Shown in pieces: positions 54,061 through 63,627 of a stretch of 64,000 nucleotides of DNA. Source of the DNA: Anaerofustis stercorihominis (GTDB taxonomy: Bacteria > Bacillota > Clostridia > Eubacteriales > Anaerofustaceae); contig NZ_JANJZK010000013.1 of the NCBI RefSeq assembly GCF_024623185.1, positions 1-64,000 on the forward strand. The letters run 5' to 3'. Below the pieces are notes generated by a model. It was not told the DNA's origin, made no database searches, and saw only the letters and a list, made by a program, of their open reading frames with translations. The position numbers were made by a program, and so were the translations under genes. The stretch's first letter is position 1, and each line of letters opens with the position of its first letter.

Positions 54061-56163
54061 ATGCTGATTAAATATAAAAAGAGTAAAAAAAAGAATTTAT
54101 TGTATATTTTATTATCTATTTTAAGTTCGTTATCATTGGTAATTAGTTTAGAAAGTCATTCAAAAAAACAAATTTTACAATTTCTAAGAGATCAGAATAT
54201 TGTTTCAAATTTAATAACAAGAATATTTTCTGATATTTGGCTTTCGATTTCAACAGGTCCGTTGTTTTGTTTTTTTATTTTTATATCAGTTTTTATGTTA
54301 ATTTATTATACATTTAAACATTATAATTTAAATAAAAAAGAAACGATAGCGTTGGTAAGTATAAGTATAATATTATCTTTCTTTTTATTCTTATTTCAAA
54401 TTCTGAATAGAGAAATTATCACAAATTATATTATTTTAAGATTTTCTTTAAAAATAATAGGTTATTCTTTAATTTTATACTGTTTAATAACCATAATATT
54501 TAAAAACTTAAAATTTTTATTAGATTACAACTTTTCTAAAGCAACAATTGTGAAAAATAAAAAAAAGATTATTATTTATTGTTCAATATTTATTTTTGCT
54601 TGCTGGATACCATATATCATTGCTTATTATCCTGCTATGTTGAATTTAGATACTGTAGATCAAATAAGACAAATTTATGGTCTTAGTAACTTTTCATTTT
54701 TACGTACGTCTGTTCAGTTATCTCCAAATATTGTAATTAATGATAGCCACCCAGTATTTTTAACATTTATTATTTCGATTTTTTTAAACATAGGAAAATT
54801 GTTTAATAGTCTTAATTTTGGAATGTTTCTTTTTGTATTAATTAAAGTTTGTATTAGCTTATATTTGTTCAGTTATTTAATATATTTTAGTTTAGAAAAA
54901 GGAATTAACAGATATGTATGTTTATTTGGTTTGATTTTTTATTCTATTTTACCTTTATTCCCTATGGCAGCAATTACAATAGTTAAAAATTATATATTTG
55001 GAATCTTCTATTTAATTTATTTGTTAATGTTCTATAAATTAGTATTTAATACTGATGAAGTTGTAAATAATAAAAAATTTCTTATATGTTTTTCTGTATG
55101 TCAATTGTTTATAATGTCAATTGTTAAACATGGTATATATGTTTCAGCAATAACCGGTATGATTTTAATACTTTACAGGAAAAAACATTGGAAGAACCTT
55201 ACATTTAGCATATTTATACCAATATTTATATTTCAAGTATTATTTTCAAGTATTTTACTTCCTTCTCTTGGTATATCTAAAGGGAAATCAGCTGAAATGT
55301 ATAGTATACCTTTTCAACAAACTGGATTATATATTACTAAACATGGTGAAGAAGTGACGAGTGAAGAAAAGCAAAATATAAATAAAGTACTTTACTATGA
55401 TAGAATAAAAAAGAATTATAATCCTACAATGTCTGATGGTATTAAAGATTTTTCTTACAGAGCGGATTGTACTGGTAAAGATAAATCGTCCTATTTTAAA
55501 ACTTGGTTTAAAATGTTTTTTAAACATCCTTTGACATACTTTCAAGCTACTTATATGAATAATGCTAATTATTTTAACCCAAATTCTTTGACCTTTTTAT
55601 ATTATAGTGATTATGAAATGGATAGGTGTTTAAAATATATGTATGCAAACAAAATTAAATTAACTGATAATTCAACATTTCAATATATATACAATATTAA
55701 AAAGACTAAAAATGAATATTCACCTGAAAATGTATATACTGATATTAAAATAAATAGAGAAAAAAAATATTTGTATTATATAGATAAAAAGACAAACGAA
55801 AAAGTTGAATTATCATCAAAACATAATATTTGGATAACACCTCTAGAATCTTTAAAAGGAATAAGAGATGTGCTTCTTTCTTTAACAACATTAATGAAAA
55901 AAATCCCTGGCATAAATATTTTTATGGGATTGGGTACTTATGCTTGGATATGTATTTTAATTATAGTTTTTGGAATTCTTAAAAAGAAAAAAGATTTAAT
56001 ACTGTTTATGGTTCCAACTATAGCCAGTTATTTAATAATGATAGCAGGTCCCTATGCAGGATTTAGGTATGCATATCCTATTGTACAAAGTATATTTTTA
56101 TTAATAGTAGTAGCAATAAAAGAATTAAATAATAATGAAGAATTAAGGAAAATAAAAGAATAA
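54061..56163 (+). CDS. Large multi-spanning membrane protein (DUF6020-like), transferase C
   Basis: 700 residues, ATG behind AAGGAG. Related to A along its length but clearly diverged over the first ~622 residues, then identical at protein and DNA level over the last 78. It keeps CWIPYIIAYYPAMLNLDTVD in the first loop and LGISKGKSAEMYSIPFQQTG. The abrupt change from diverged to identical sequence marks a recombination junction at 55927. Followed at 2 nt by GT2 copy 2. Confidence 0.75.
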   Translation: MLIKYKKSKKKNLLYILLSILSSLSLVISLESHSKKQILQFLRDQNIVSNLITRIFSDIWLSISTGPLFCFFIFISVFMLIYYTFKHYNLNKKETIALVSISIILSFFLFLFQILNREIITNYIILRFSLKIIGYSLILYCLITIIFKNLKFLLDYNFSKATIVKNKKKIIIYCSIFIFACWIPYIIAYYPAMLNLDTVDQIRQIYGLSNFSFLRTSVQLSPNIVINDSHPVFLTFIISIFLNIGKLFNSLNFGMFLFVLIKVCISLYLFSYLIYFSLEKGINRYVCLFGLIFYSILPLFPMAAITIVKNYIFGIFYLIYLLMFYKLVFNTDEVVNNKKFLICFSVCQLFIMSIVKHGIYVSAITGMILILYRKKHWKNLTFSIFIPIFIFQVLFSSILLPSLGISKGKSAEMYSIPFQQTGLYITKHGEEVTSEEKQNINKVLYYDRIKKNYNPTMSDGIKDFSYRADCTGKDKSSYFKTWFKMFFKHPLTYFQATYMNNANYFNPNSLTFLYYSDYEMDRCLKYMYANKIKLTDNSTFQYIYNIKKTKNEYSPENVYTDIKINREKKYLYYIDKKTNEKVELSSKHNIWITPLESLKGIRDVLLSLTTLMKKIPGINIFMGLGTYAWICILIIVFGILKKKKDLILFMVPTIASYLIMIAGPYAGFRYAYPIVQSIFLLIVVAIKELNNNEELRKIKE

Positions 56164-56165
56164 AA

Positions 56166-56867
56166 ATGAAAGTTTTAGTAATAATACCGGCATATAATGA
56201 AAGTAAAAGTATAGAAAAAGTTTTAATGGAATTAAAAGAAAATAATCCTTCTATTGACTACTTAGTAATAAATGATTGTTCAAAAGATAATACCAAAGAA
56301 GTTCTTGATAGAATAAATGCTAATTACCTGGACTTGCCCTTAAATTTAGGAATTGGAGGTGGAGTACAATCCGGTTATATCTATGCCAAAGAAAATAATT
56401 ATGATATAGTAATACAGCTCGATGGTGACGGACAGCATGATTCATCTTATATCAAAGAGGCAATAAAACCTATTGTTAATGATGAAGCAGACTGTGTCAT
56501 AGGTTCTAGATTTATAAATAATGAGGGATTTCAATCGTCTTTTTTAAGGCGAATGGGAATAAAGTTTTTAAGTTTTCTTATAAAGTTTTGTTGTGGTGTA
56601 AAGATATATGATGTAACAAGTGGATTTAGGGCTGTAAACAGAGAAATGATAGAATTATTTTCATATGATTATGCATCAGATTATCCCGAGCCTGAAGCCA
56701 TAGTTACGGCTAGTATAAATGGTTTTAGATTAAAAGAATTCCCTGTAATCATGAGGGAGAGAGTAGAAGGCGAAAGTTCCATAAAAAGCTTTAAGTCCAT
56801 TTATTTTATGATTAAAGTATCTTTAGCAATAATAATAAAAAGATTATCAGGTAAGGTAAGAGGTTAA
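56166..56867 (+). CDS. GT2 glycosyltransferase, polyprenyl-phosphate sugar synthase type (copy 2)
   Basis: 233 residues, protein identical to the gene at 49982, with the same DGD metal motif in QLDGDGQHD and the same spacing to its neighbours. It gives the transferase C operon its own lipid-sugar synthase, while flipping would still depend on the single GtrA of the first operon or on one elsewhere. Confidence 0.9.
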   Translation: MKVLVIIPAYNESKSIEKVLMELKENNPSIDYLVINDCSKDNTKEVLDRINANYLDLPLNLGIGGGVQSGYIYAKENNYDIVIQLDGDGQHDSSYIKEAIKPIVNDEADCVIGSRFINNEGFQSSFLRRMGIKFLSFLIKFCCGVKIYDVTSGFRAVNREMIELFSYDYASDYPEPEAIVTASINGFRLKEFPVIMRERVEGESSIKSFKSIYFMIKVSLAIIIKRLSGKVRG

Positions 56868-56871
56868 TAAT

Positions 56872-57243
56872 ATGAACGGTACACTTAGAATTGTAATGGT
56901 TATAGCAATTTTAATATATTTTGTATGTATAATACATTTATTAAAGAAGGAAAGATTAAATTTAAAATATTCATTGTTGTGGTTACTATCTGGATTGCTG
57001 ATGTTATTTGTTGTGATTTTTCCCGAGTTTATAAGATTGATAATTCATAAAATGGGAATATTAGAATTGACCAATGGTGTATTTGCGATTACAATATTCC
57101 TTATAATTATATTGCTTATGTCAATAACATCAATAGTATCTACATTAAACAATAGAAGCAGATCTTTAGTACAAAGATGTGCACTGTATGAAAAGAGAAT
57201 TAGAATCTTGGAACATCAAATAGAAGAGTTGAAAAATAAGTAA
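56872..57243 (+). CDS. DUF2304 membrane protein (copy 2)
   Basis: 123 residues, identical to copy 1 (three helices and a C-terminal coiled coil). Last gene of the second glycosylation operon; a terminator follows about 60 nt later. Confidence 0.85.
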   Translation: MNGTLRIVMVIAILIYFVCIIHLLKKERLNLKYSLLWLLSGLLMLFVVIFPEFIRLIIHKMGILELTNGVFAITIFLIIILLMSITSIVSTLNNRSRSLVQRCALYEKRIRILEHQIEELKNK

Positions 57244-57303
57244 AATAATATAAATATAATTGAATTGGTTTATTAATTAATATGAATTTAAAATGTATAA
57301 AAT

Positions 57304-57332
57304 AAAAAGCCTATTAAATCGGGGCTTTTTAT
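57304..57332 (+). terminator. Terminator of the glycosylation island
   Basis: AAAAAGCC...GGCTTTTT with an 11-nt loop, then more T. Confidence 0.75.
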
Positions 57333-57416
57333 TTTTATAGTTTTTATATTCTTGATAAAAAAACTTTACTATGGTAAAATAAATAAGTTAATTACAAAGG
57401 AAAAAAGAGGCATTTT

Positions 57417-58652
57417 ATGAATAATATAGATTTAAAAAACAGAAGGAAAAAAGTCCTTGATTATATGGAAAATAATTCAGCGGCGATAATTTTTTCCGGA
57501 GAATTGATAAAAAGCGAAAACGGTAATGATTATGAGTTTGAAGTAAACAGAGATTTTTATTATCTTACGGGGATTGATGAAGAAAATTCTATTCTTTTAT
57601 TATATAAGGAAAATGAAAATATTGAAGAAAAGCTGTTTATTCCAAAGAATGATGAGAAGTCTTCAAAATGGACGGGGGTAAAGTTAAGCGTTCCCGAAAC
57701 GATGGCAATAAGCGGTATCGAAAAAGTCTTATACCTTGGAGAGTTTGAAAAATATATAAACGATATAGGAAACAGACAAGACCTTCAAAGGATATATTCA
57801 TTGATAGACGAGACAAATAACGATGAGAATTATAATTTAAATCTTAGGATGTTTAAACAAATGTATAAGGTTTTTGATAATGTAGAATTTTATAATTTAA
57901 AAAGATGTTTGAATGAACTTAGAGAAGTCAAGAACCAATATGAAGTTAAATGTATTTATGAAGGTGCAAAAAATTTAAAAACAGCTATTAACATGGCTAT
58001 GAAAATCACAAAACCGGGGATAAAAGAAGCTGAAATCGCTGCTACAATAGATTATGTATCAAGAAAAAACGGAGATACAATACCTTTCCCGACTATAGTA
58101 GCGAGCGGTAAAAATGCTACTACTCTTCATTATATAAAATGCAGAGATAAAGTCAAAGAAGGTGATTTGGTTTTACTTGACTGCGGGAGCGGTGTAGATA
58201 AGTACAGTGCCGATGTAAGCAGGACTTATCCTGTAAGCGGTAAATTTACTAAACTTCAGAAAGTATTATACGATTTGGTTTTAAGAGCCAATAAAGCTGT
58301 TATAGAGAATGTTAAACCCGGAGTGACACTGTCAAAGTTAAATGATATAGTCATAGATATTTATGAAGACGGTCTAAGAGAACTTGGGCTTATAAAAACG
58401 AGAGAAGAAGTCAATGATTATTATTATCACTTCGTATCTCATTTTATCGGACTTAACTGCCATGACCCTTTTGAAAAAGATAAACCTCTGGTTCCCGGAA
58501 ATGTCATTACCGTTGAACCCGGTCTTTATTTTGAAAAAGAAGGTATCGGGATAAGGATAGAAGATAATGTTCTTGTTACAAATGACGGATATGCTCTTTT
58601 AACTAAGGATATAATCAAAGAAGCAGAAGATATAGAAGCTTTTATGAATTAA
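57417..58652 (+). CDS. M24 metallopeptidase, Xaa-Pro aminopeptidase type
   Basis: 411 residues. The N-terminal creatinase-like domain (1-~165) has FEVNRDFYYLTGIDEENSIL, typical of aminopeptidase P. The catalytic domain shows LLDCGSGVDKYSADVSRTYP (first Asp pair), HFIGLNCHD (His), VITVEPGLYF (Glu) and IGIRIEDNVLV (Glu), the complete dimetal set. It removes N-terminal residues before proline. AAAGAGG precedes the ATG. It begins a run of same-strand genes toward alaS. Confidence 0.93.
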   Translation: MNNIDLKNRRKKVLDYMENNSAAIIFSGELIKSENGNDYEFEVNRDFYYLTGIDEENSILLLYKENENIEEKLFIPKNDEKSSKWTGVKLSVPETMAISGIEKVLYLGEFEKYINDIGNRQDLQRIYSLIDETNNDENYNLNLRMFKQMYKVFDNVEFYNLKRCLNELREVKNQYEVKCIYEGAKNLKTAINMAMKITKPGIKEAEIAATIDYVSRKNGDTIPFPTIVASGKNATTLHYIKCRDKVKEGDLVLLDCGSGVDKYSADVSRTYPVSGKFTKLQKVLYDLVLRANKAVIENVKPGVTLSKLNDIVIDIYEDGLRELGLIKTREEVNDYYYHFVSHFIGLNCHDPFEKDKPLVPGNVITVEPGLYFEKEGIGIRIEDNVLVTNDGYALLTKDIIKEAEDIEAFMN

Positions 58653-58683
58653 GCAAAGGAAAGTTGTTAACTGGGGTGTAGAA

Positions 58684-59853
58684 ATGGATGAATTATTAAC
58701 TCTCGGAGTATTTATTGCATGCGGTTTTATTGCAAGTAAGATTTGCGGTAAGTTCAGACTGCCTGCTGTGACGGGGTATTTATTAGCCGGGCTTATTCTG
58801 GGGGTATCGTTTTTTAGCGTAGTTCCGAAAAATATACTTACAGAGCTTAACTTTTTGCAGGATATAGCTCTTGGATTTATAGCCTTTAATATAGGAGAGA
58901 GTTTTAATATAGATAAGATAAAAAGCCTTGGCAGCGGGGTAGTGCTTATAACAATCGTTCAGGCGAGCGTTACGATCATCGTTGTTACTCTCGGTGTATT
59001 TTTAGCTACCTCTGATTTACCTTTATCGATAGTGTTCGGTGCTCTTTCCGCCGCTACGGCTCCTGCCGCAACGGTAAATGTCATCAAGCAGTATAAAGCT
59101 AAGGGTAAACTTACCAATACCATACTTACCGTTGTAGCGTTGGATGATGCGGTTTGTCTGTTTCTTTTCAGTATCGCATGTGCGGTTTCCGAATCGATGA
59201 TAAACGGGCATTTCAATCTGTACAGTGCACTTATTTCACCTCTTATAGAGATAGTGTTGTCTCTTGGTATAGGTGCAGTTATCGGTATAGCATTCTGTTT
59301 TGTTGAAAGAAAAATCAGAAGGGATAAGTCACAAGTCCTTATTATAAGCTGTGCTTCGGTCCTTGTAGGAACGGGGCTTGGTATTTATTTTGAATTATCG
59401 TCTATTTTGATTTGTATGGCTGTGGGAAGCGTTATTGCAAATTACTGTTCAAGATATGACAGAGTATTTGCTCTTACCGAAGAAGCGGTAAACCCTATAT
59501 ATGTGATTTTCTTTGTTCTTGCAGGCTACAGCCTTGATTTAAAGGTCGTACTGAGTCTCGGACTTATCGGTATAGCTTTTGTCGTTTCAAGGTTTATAGG
59601 TAAGATACTCGGTGCATTCCTCGGATGTGAAATGGCAAGGACAGATAAAGTCACAAGGAATTATCTCGGTATGGGTTTGATGCCTATGGCGGGAGTCGGC
59701 GTCGGACTGGCTGTTGCGGCTGCAAGGATGATGCCCGATTACGGTCCATTGTTTTTAAATATAATAATGGGCGCAACATTTATTTTTGAAATCACAGGTC
59801 CTATACTTACGGCAAAAGGACTTAAAAAATCAGGAGATATAAGTATTAAATAA
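58684..59853 (+). CDS. Cation:proton antiporter, CPA2 family
   Basis: 389 residues in ~12 helices: LPAVTGYLLAGLILG near 27-41, LSAATAPAATVNVIKQY (~120-136), and VVALDDAVCLFLFS with the adjacent Asp pair expected for ion binding; GMGLMPMAGVGVGLAVAAA toward the end. There is no TrkA-like C-terminal domain, so it is a short NapA/KefB-like exchanger. It probably exchanges Na+ or K+ for H+. It lies 31 nt after the peptidase and 14 nt before alaS. Confidence 0.9.
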   Translation: MDELLTLGVFIACGFIASKICGKFRLPAVTGYLLAGLILGVSFFSVVPKNILTELNFLQDIALGFIAFNIGESFNIDKIKSLGSGVVLITIVQASVTIIVVTLGVFLATSDLPLSIVFGALSAATAPAATVNVIKQYKAKGKLTNTILTVVALDDAVCLFLFSIACAVSESMINGHFNLYSALISPLIEIVLSLGIGAVIGIAFCFVERKIRRDKSQVLIISCASVLVGTGLGIYFELSSILICMAVGSVIANYCSRYDRVFALTEEAVNPIYVIFFVLAGYSLDLKVVLSLGLIGIAFVVSRFIGKILGAFLGCEMARTDKVTRNYLGMGLMPMAGVGVGLAVAAARMMPDYGPLFLNIIMGATFIFEITGPILTAKGLKKSGDISIK

Positions 59854-59867
59854 TTTGGGAGAAATAT

Positions 59868-62492
59868 ATGGAAAAATATTCATTAAACGAACTTAGAAAA
59901 ATGTTTTTGGAATTCTATGAAAGCAAAGGACATTTAAGGCTTGAGAGCTTTTCTTTGGTGCCTCATAACGATAAAAGCCTGCTACTTATAAATTCGGGAA
60001 TGGCACCTTTAAAACCATATTTTATAGGTGAAGAAGTCCCTCCGAAGAAAAGAGTGACTACATGTCAAAAGTGTATCAGGACACCTGATATAGATAACGT
60101 AGGTAAGACTGCCAGACACGGTACTTTTTTTGAAATGCTGGGTAATTTCTCATTTGGTGACTACTTTAAAAAAGAAGCTATAGCTTTTGCATGGGAATTC
60201 CTAACCGAAAAAATCGGTTTGGATAAGGACAAGCTTTATGTTTCGGTTTATGAAAATGATGATGAAGCAGCAGAAATTTGGAAAAATGATATCGGACTTA
60301 CGGATGATAGGATAACAAGGCTAGGTAAAGAAGATAACTTTTGGGAAATCGGTTTGGGACCATGCGGACCATGCAGTGAAATATATGTGGACAGGGGAGA
60401 AGAATACGGCTGTGACATCCCTACCTGCGGTGTAGGCTGTGACTGTGACAGATATATGGAAGTATGGAACCTTGTGTTCACTCAGTTCGATAAGGATAAA
60501 GAAGGTAATTACAACAAACTCGAACATCCTAATATCGATACGGGTATGGGACTTGAAAGACTTGCCGCATACGTTCAGGAAGTGGACAATATTTTTGAAG
60601 TGGATACTATCAGATATATCCTTGATTATATATGTGAAATATCAGGCAAGAAATATGGTGAAAACGAAAATGACGATGTTTCAATAAGAGTTATCACCGA
60701 CCATATCAGAAGCAGTGTATTCATGGCAAGTGACGGTATTCTGACTTCCAACGAAGGAAGGGGATACGTTCTTAAGAGGATTTTAAGAAGAGCAATGAGA
60801 CACGGGAAACTTCTCGGTATCGAAGGTCATTTTATGGAAGGCGTTGCCAAAAAGGTAATTGAAATTTCAGGAGAAGCTTATCCAGCTTTAAAAGAAAAAG
60901 AAACTACCATATTAAAGCTTATAAATATCGAAGAAGAAAAGTTCAATGAAACGGTAAATCAAGGTCTAAGCATGATCGACGAACTTATCGAAAATCTAAA
61001 GGGAGATACTTTAGACGGTCTAGATGCTTTCAAATTATATGATACTTACGGTTTCCCTCTTGAACTGACAGAAGAGATACTCGAAGAAAAAGGACTTAAA
61101 GTAGATAAGGACGGTTTTGAAAAGGCAATGCAGGAACAAAAGGATAAGGCGAGAAATGCCAGAAGCAACAAAGAAATCGTCAGCTATAAAGGTGATTTGA
61201 CAAACTTTATCGCAAATCTTCCAAGCACCGAATTTACCGGATATGAAAGCCTTTCCGATAAAGGTAAGATAATCGAAATCATTAAAGATAATGAAGCTAT
61301 GGATACATTGAACGAAGGCGAAAGCGGACTTGTTATCTTCGACAGGACACCTTTCTACGCTACAAGCGGGGGACAGGTTCACGATATCGGTAAGATAGAA
61401 GATGATAAAGTAAACGCTAAAGTCAAAAGCGTAACAAAAAGCGGAGATAAATTCGTTCATGAAGTGGAAATCATTTCCGGAAGTCTCGAAGCGGATAAAG
61501 AGTACAGTATGACGGTGGATAAACAAAACAGACTAAATACCGAGAGAAATCACTCCGCTACTCATCTTCTTCATAAAGCCTTAAAAGAAGTGTTGGGTGA
61601 ACATGTAAATCAGGCGGGTTCTTATGTTGACAGTGAAAGGCTTAGATTTGACTTTTCTCACTTTGAAAAAGTTACTAATGAAGAACTTGATGAAATAGAA
61701 AGAAGAGTTAACGCCGAAATCTTAAATAAAGATGAAGTAAATTATTTTGAAACAAATATAGATGAAGCCAGGAAGCTTGGTGCTACCGCTTTATTCGGTG
61801 AAAAGTACGGAAGTAAGGTAAGAGTAGTTAAAATGGGGGATTATTCCATAGAGCTTTGCGGCGGCTGTCATGTAAATAATACAAATGATATAAGTATGTT
61901 TAAGATACTTTCCGAAAGTTCCGTTGCAAGCGGAGTAAGAAGGATAGAAGCCATAACGGGAAAATGTGCTATCGAAGAAAGTTTGGAAAAATATCATGAG
62001 CTTCAGACAATAAAAGACAAATTAAGACTAAATAATAATAATATAATAGAAAAAGTAGATGAACTACTAAATAAGAACAAATCTTTATTAAAAGAACTTG
62101 AAGCATTCAGAAAAGAAGCAAATAAAGATGTTGTTTCGGGCATCATAGACAATGCTTTTGATGTAAATGGAACAAAATGTGTATTTGCAAAAGTAGACGG
62201 TCTTAATATGAATGATCTTAGAGAACTTAGTGATAAAGTCAAAGATAAGGTCGAAAACGTGATTGTATTCCTAGTTAGCGTGTCGGGAGAAAAAGGATTT
62301 ATGATTGCTTCCGCGTCTAAAGAGACAGTCAAAAGCGGATTTAACTGCGGTAAGTTCATTAAAGACGTTGCAGTAAGTATCGGAAGCGGCGGAGGCGGAA
62401 GACCCGATATGGCTCAGGCAGGGATAAAAGACATTTCAAAAGCGGATATGGCTTTAGAAAATGCAAAAGGATTTATTAAAGAAAGATTATAA
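59868..62492 (+). CDS. alaS: Alanine-tRNA ligase
   Basis: 874 residues with the usual order. The catalytic domain has FEMLGNFSFGDYFK, DNFWEIGLGPCGPCSEIY and NIDTGMGLERLAAYVQ. The tRNA domain follows, then the editing domain with NHSATHLLHKAL (zinc His pair) and SIELCGGCHVNN. The C-Ala domain ends in IGSGGGGRPDMAQAG. It charges tRNA-Ala and clears Ser/Gly mischarging. The upstream Cys-rich stretch CDIPTCGVGCDCD is normal for this clade. GGGAGAAATAT precedes the ATG. Confidence 0.98.
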   Translation: MEKYSLNELRKMFLEFYESKGHLRLESFSLVPHNDKSLLLINSGMAPLKPYFIGEEVPPKKRVTTCQKCIRTPDIDNVGKTARHGTFFEMLGNFSFGDYFKKEAIAFAWEFLTEKIGLDKDKLYVSVYENDDEAAEIWKNDIGLTDDRITRLGKEDNFWEIGLGPCGPCSEIYVDRGEEYGCDIPTCGVGCDCDRYMEVWNLVFTQFDKDKEGNYNKLEHPNIDTGMGLERLAAYVQEVDNIFEVDTIRYILDYICEISGKKYGENENDDVSIRVITDHIRSSVFMASDGILTSNEGRGYVLKRILRRAMRHGKLLGIEGHFMEGVAKKVIEISGEAYPALKEKETTILKLINIEEEKFNETVNQGLSMIDELIENLKGDTLDGLDAFKLYDTYGFPLELTEEILEEKGLKVDKDGFEKAMQEQKDKARNARSNKEIVSYKGDLTNFIANLPSTEFTGYESLSDKGKIIEIIKDNEAMDTLNEGESGLVIFDRTPFYATSGGQVHDIGKIEDDKVNAKVKSVTKSGDKFVHEVEIISGSLEADKEYSMTVDKQNRLNTERNHSATHLLHKALKEVLGEHVNQAGSYVDSERLRFDFSHFEKVTNEELDEIERRVNAEILNKDEVNYFETNIDEARKLGATALFGEKYGSKVRVVKMGDYSIELCGGCHVNNTNDISMFKILSESSVASGVRRIEAITGKCAIEESLEKYHELQTIKDKLRLNNNNIIEKVDELLNKNKSLLKELEAFRKEANKDVVSGIIDNAFDVNGTKCVFAKVDGLNMNDLRELSDKVKDKVENVIVFLVSVSGEKGFMIASASKETVKSGFNCGKFIKDVAVSIGSGGGGRPDMAQAGIKDISKADMALENAKGFIKERL

Positions 62493-62566
62493 ATTGTTAA
62501 GAAAACAATAAAAAACTTGAATAATTATAATTTATAATGTAAAATTTATTATAGGTAGGTGATATT

Positions 62567-62836
62567 ATGGGAACAAGTAACAGTAATAGCAATTATACAA
62601 TGCAGTTCAGCGTGGATAACGATCGTTCAAAACTTATAGAAGAAACTATCAAAAAAGTAAAAGCGGCATTGGAAGAAAAAGGATACAATCCTGTCAATCA
62701 ATTAGTAGGTTATATAATGAGTGGAGACCCAACATATATTACCTCTTATAAAGATGCGAGAAAGCTTATAAGACAAATCGAGAGAGATGAGATTTTAGAG
62801 CTCGTTTTGTATAAGTATTTAATGGATTGTGAATAG
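62567..62836 (+). CDS. ireB: IreB family regulatory protein (DUF965/UPF0297)
   Basis: 89 residues: TMQFSVDNDRSKLIEETIKK, ALEEKGYNPVNQLVGYIMSGDPTYI and RKLIRQIERDEILELVLYKY are near-invariant in this family. In Enterococcus IreB is a substrate of the Ser/Thr kinase IreK and limits cephalosporin resistance. The Thr-rich N-terminal tail, GTSNSNSNYT, is the expected phosphorylation region. The alaS-ireB-ruvX order is the normal Firmicute arrangement. AGGTAGGTG precedes the ATG. Confidence 0.95.
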   Translation: MGTSNSNSNYTMQFSVDNDRSKLIEETIKKVKAALEEKGYNPVNQLVGYIMSGDPTYITSYKDARKLIRQIERDEILELVLYKYLMDCE

Positions 62837-62874
62837 TAAAAGTACGTTTAAATAAAACTGAAAATTTTTATACT

Positions 62875-62908
62875 AAAACCTACTTATTTAAAACATAAGT
62901 AGGTTTTA
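62875..62908 (+). terminator. Hairpin between ireB and ruvX
   Basis: AAAACCTACTTAT (62875-62887) pairs perfectly over 13 bp with ATAAGTAGGTTTT (62895-62907). The T-run is short, so read-through into ruvX is likely. Confidence 0.7.
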
Positions 62909-62938
62909 GTTGCTATTTGTAAAAAGAAGGAGAAATTG

Positions 62939-63373
62939 TTGAAGAAAAGGATATTAGCTCTTGATTACGGAGACAGCCGTATAGGTGTTGCCGTAAGCGA
63001 TGCACTGCATATCACCGCACAGGGAATATGTGTGATAAAGAGGACAAAGAACATAGAAGAAGACATTGAAAAGATAAAAAAATACATAAAAGAATATGAC
63101 ACAGGACTTGTTATCTTGGGTCATCCTTTGAATTTAAGCGGTGAGAGAGGCACAAGAGCCTTGGTCACCGAAGAATTTTGTGATATTTTAAAAGGAAAAA
63201 TAGATATCCCCGTTGAACTCTGGGATGAAAGGCTTTCCACAAAAGAAGCCGAGAGAGCTTTGGAAGCCGGCGGAGTCAACTGGAGAAAAAAAAGAGAAGT
63301 AATTGATATGATGGCTGCACAGATTATTTTATCATCATATCTTGATTATAATAATAATTTAGGAGGTTTTTAA
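62939..63373 (+). CDS. ruvX: Holliday-junction resolvase-like / pre-16S rRNA nuclease RuvX (YqgF)
   Basis: 144 residues of RNase H-like fold: ILALDYGDSRIGVAVSDALH with the first catalytic Asp, LVILGHPLNLSGERG, ELWDERLSTKEAERAL and IDMMAAQIILSSYL with the last Asp. The family trims the 5' end of pre-16S rRNA. Two TTG codons (62936 and 62939) are possible starts; the second has better spacing to AAGGAG. DUF1292 begins at the base after its stop. Confidence 0.93.
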   Translation: MKKRILALDYGDSRIGVAVSDALHITAQGICVIKRTKNIEEDIEKIKKYIKEYDTGLVILGHPLNLSGERGTRALVTEEFCDILKGKIDIPVELWDERLSTKEAERALEAGGVNWRKKREVIDMMAAQIILSSYLDYNNNLGGF

Positions 63374-63619
63374 ATGAGTGAAGAACAACAAATAGACGTG
63401 ATCGTTCTAAAGAACGAAGAAGGGGAAGAGATTTCTTTTTTAGTGGAAGATGAATTTGAATTTGAAGATAAGTCATATTTGGTTTTATATGAAGAAGATA
63501 ATGATGAGGATGCGTATCTATTCATTATCGAAGAAGAAGACGAAGATAATTTAGTGGTTAAAGAAGTTACGGACGAGGACGAATTTAATAGAGTTAGTGA
63601 GTTTTACTACAGCGAGTAA
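63374..63619 (+). CDS. DUF1292 family acidic protein
   Basis: 81 residues, very acidic: [20 protein letters not shown], then [24 protein letters not shown] and [16 protein letters not shown]. This is the DUF1292 pattern (YrzB-like) regularly encoded after ruvX in Firmicutes. Function unknown. AGGAGG precedes the ATG within the ruvX end. Confidence 0.9.
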   Translation: MSEEQQIDVIVLKNEEGEEISFLVEDEFEFEDKSYLVLYEEDNDEDAYLFIIEEEDEDNLVVKEVTDEDEFNRVSEFYYSE

Positions 63620-63627
63620 GGTATAAA

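Larger units (their letters stand above)
55927..57245 (+). repeat. 1,319-bp direct repeat, copy 2
   Basis: Second copy of 49743-51061, offset 6,184 bp, same orientation. Ends just after the DUF2304 stop; the GtrA gene that follows copy 1 is absent here. Confidence 0.92.
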
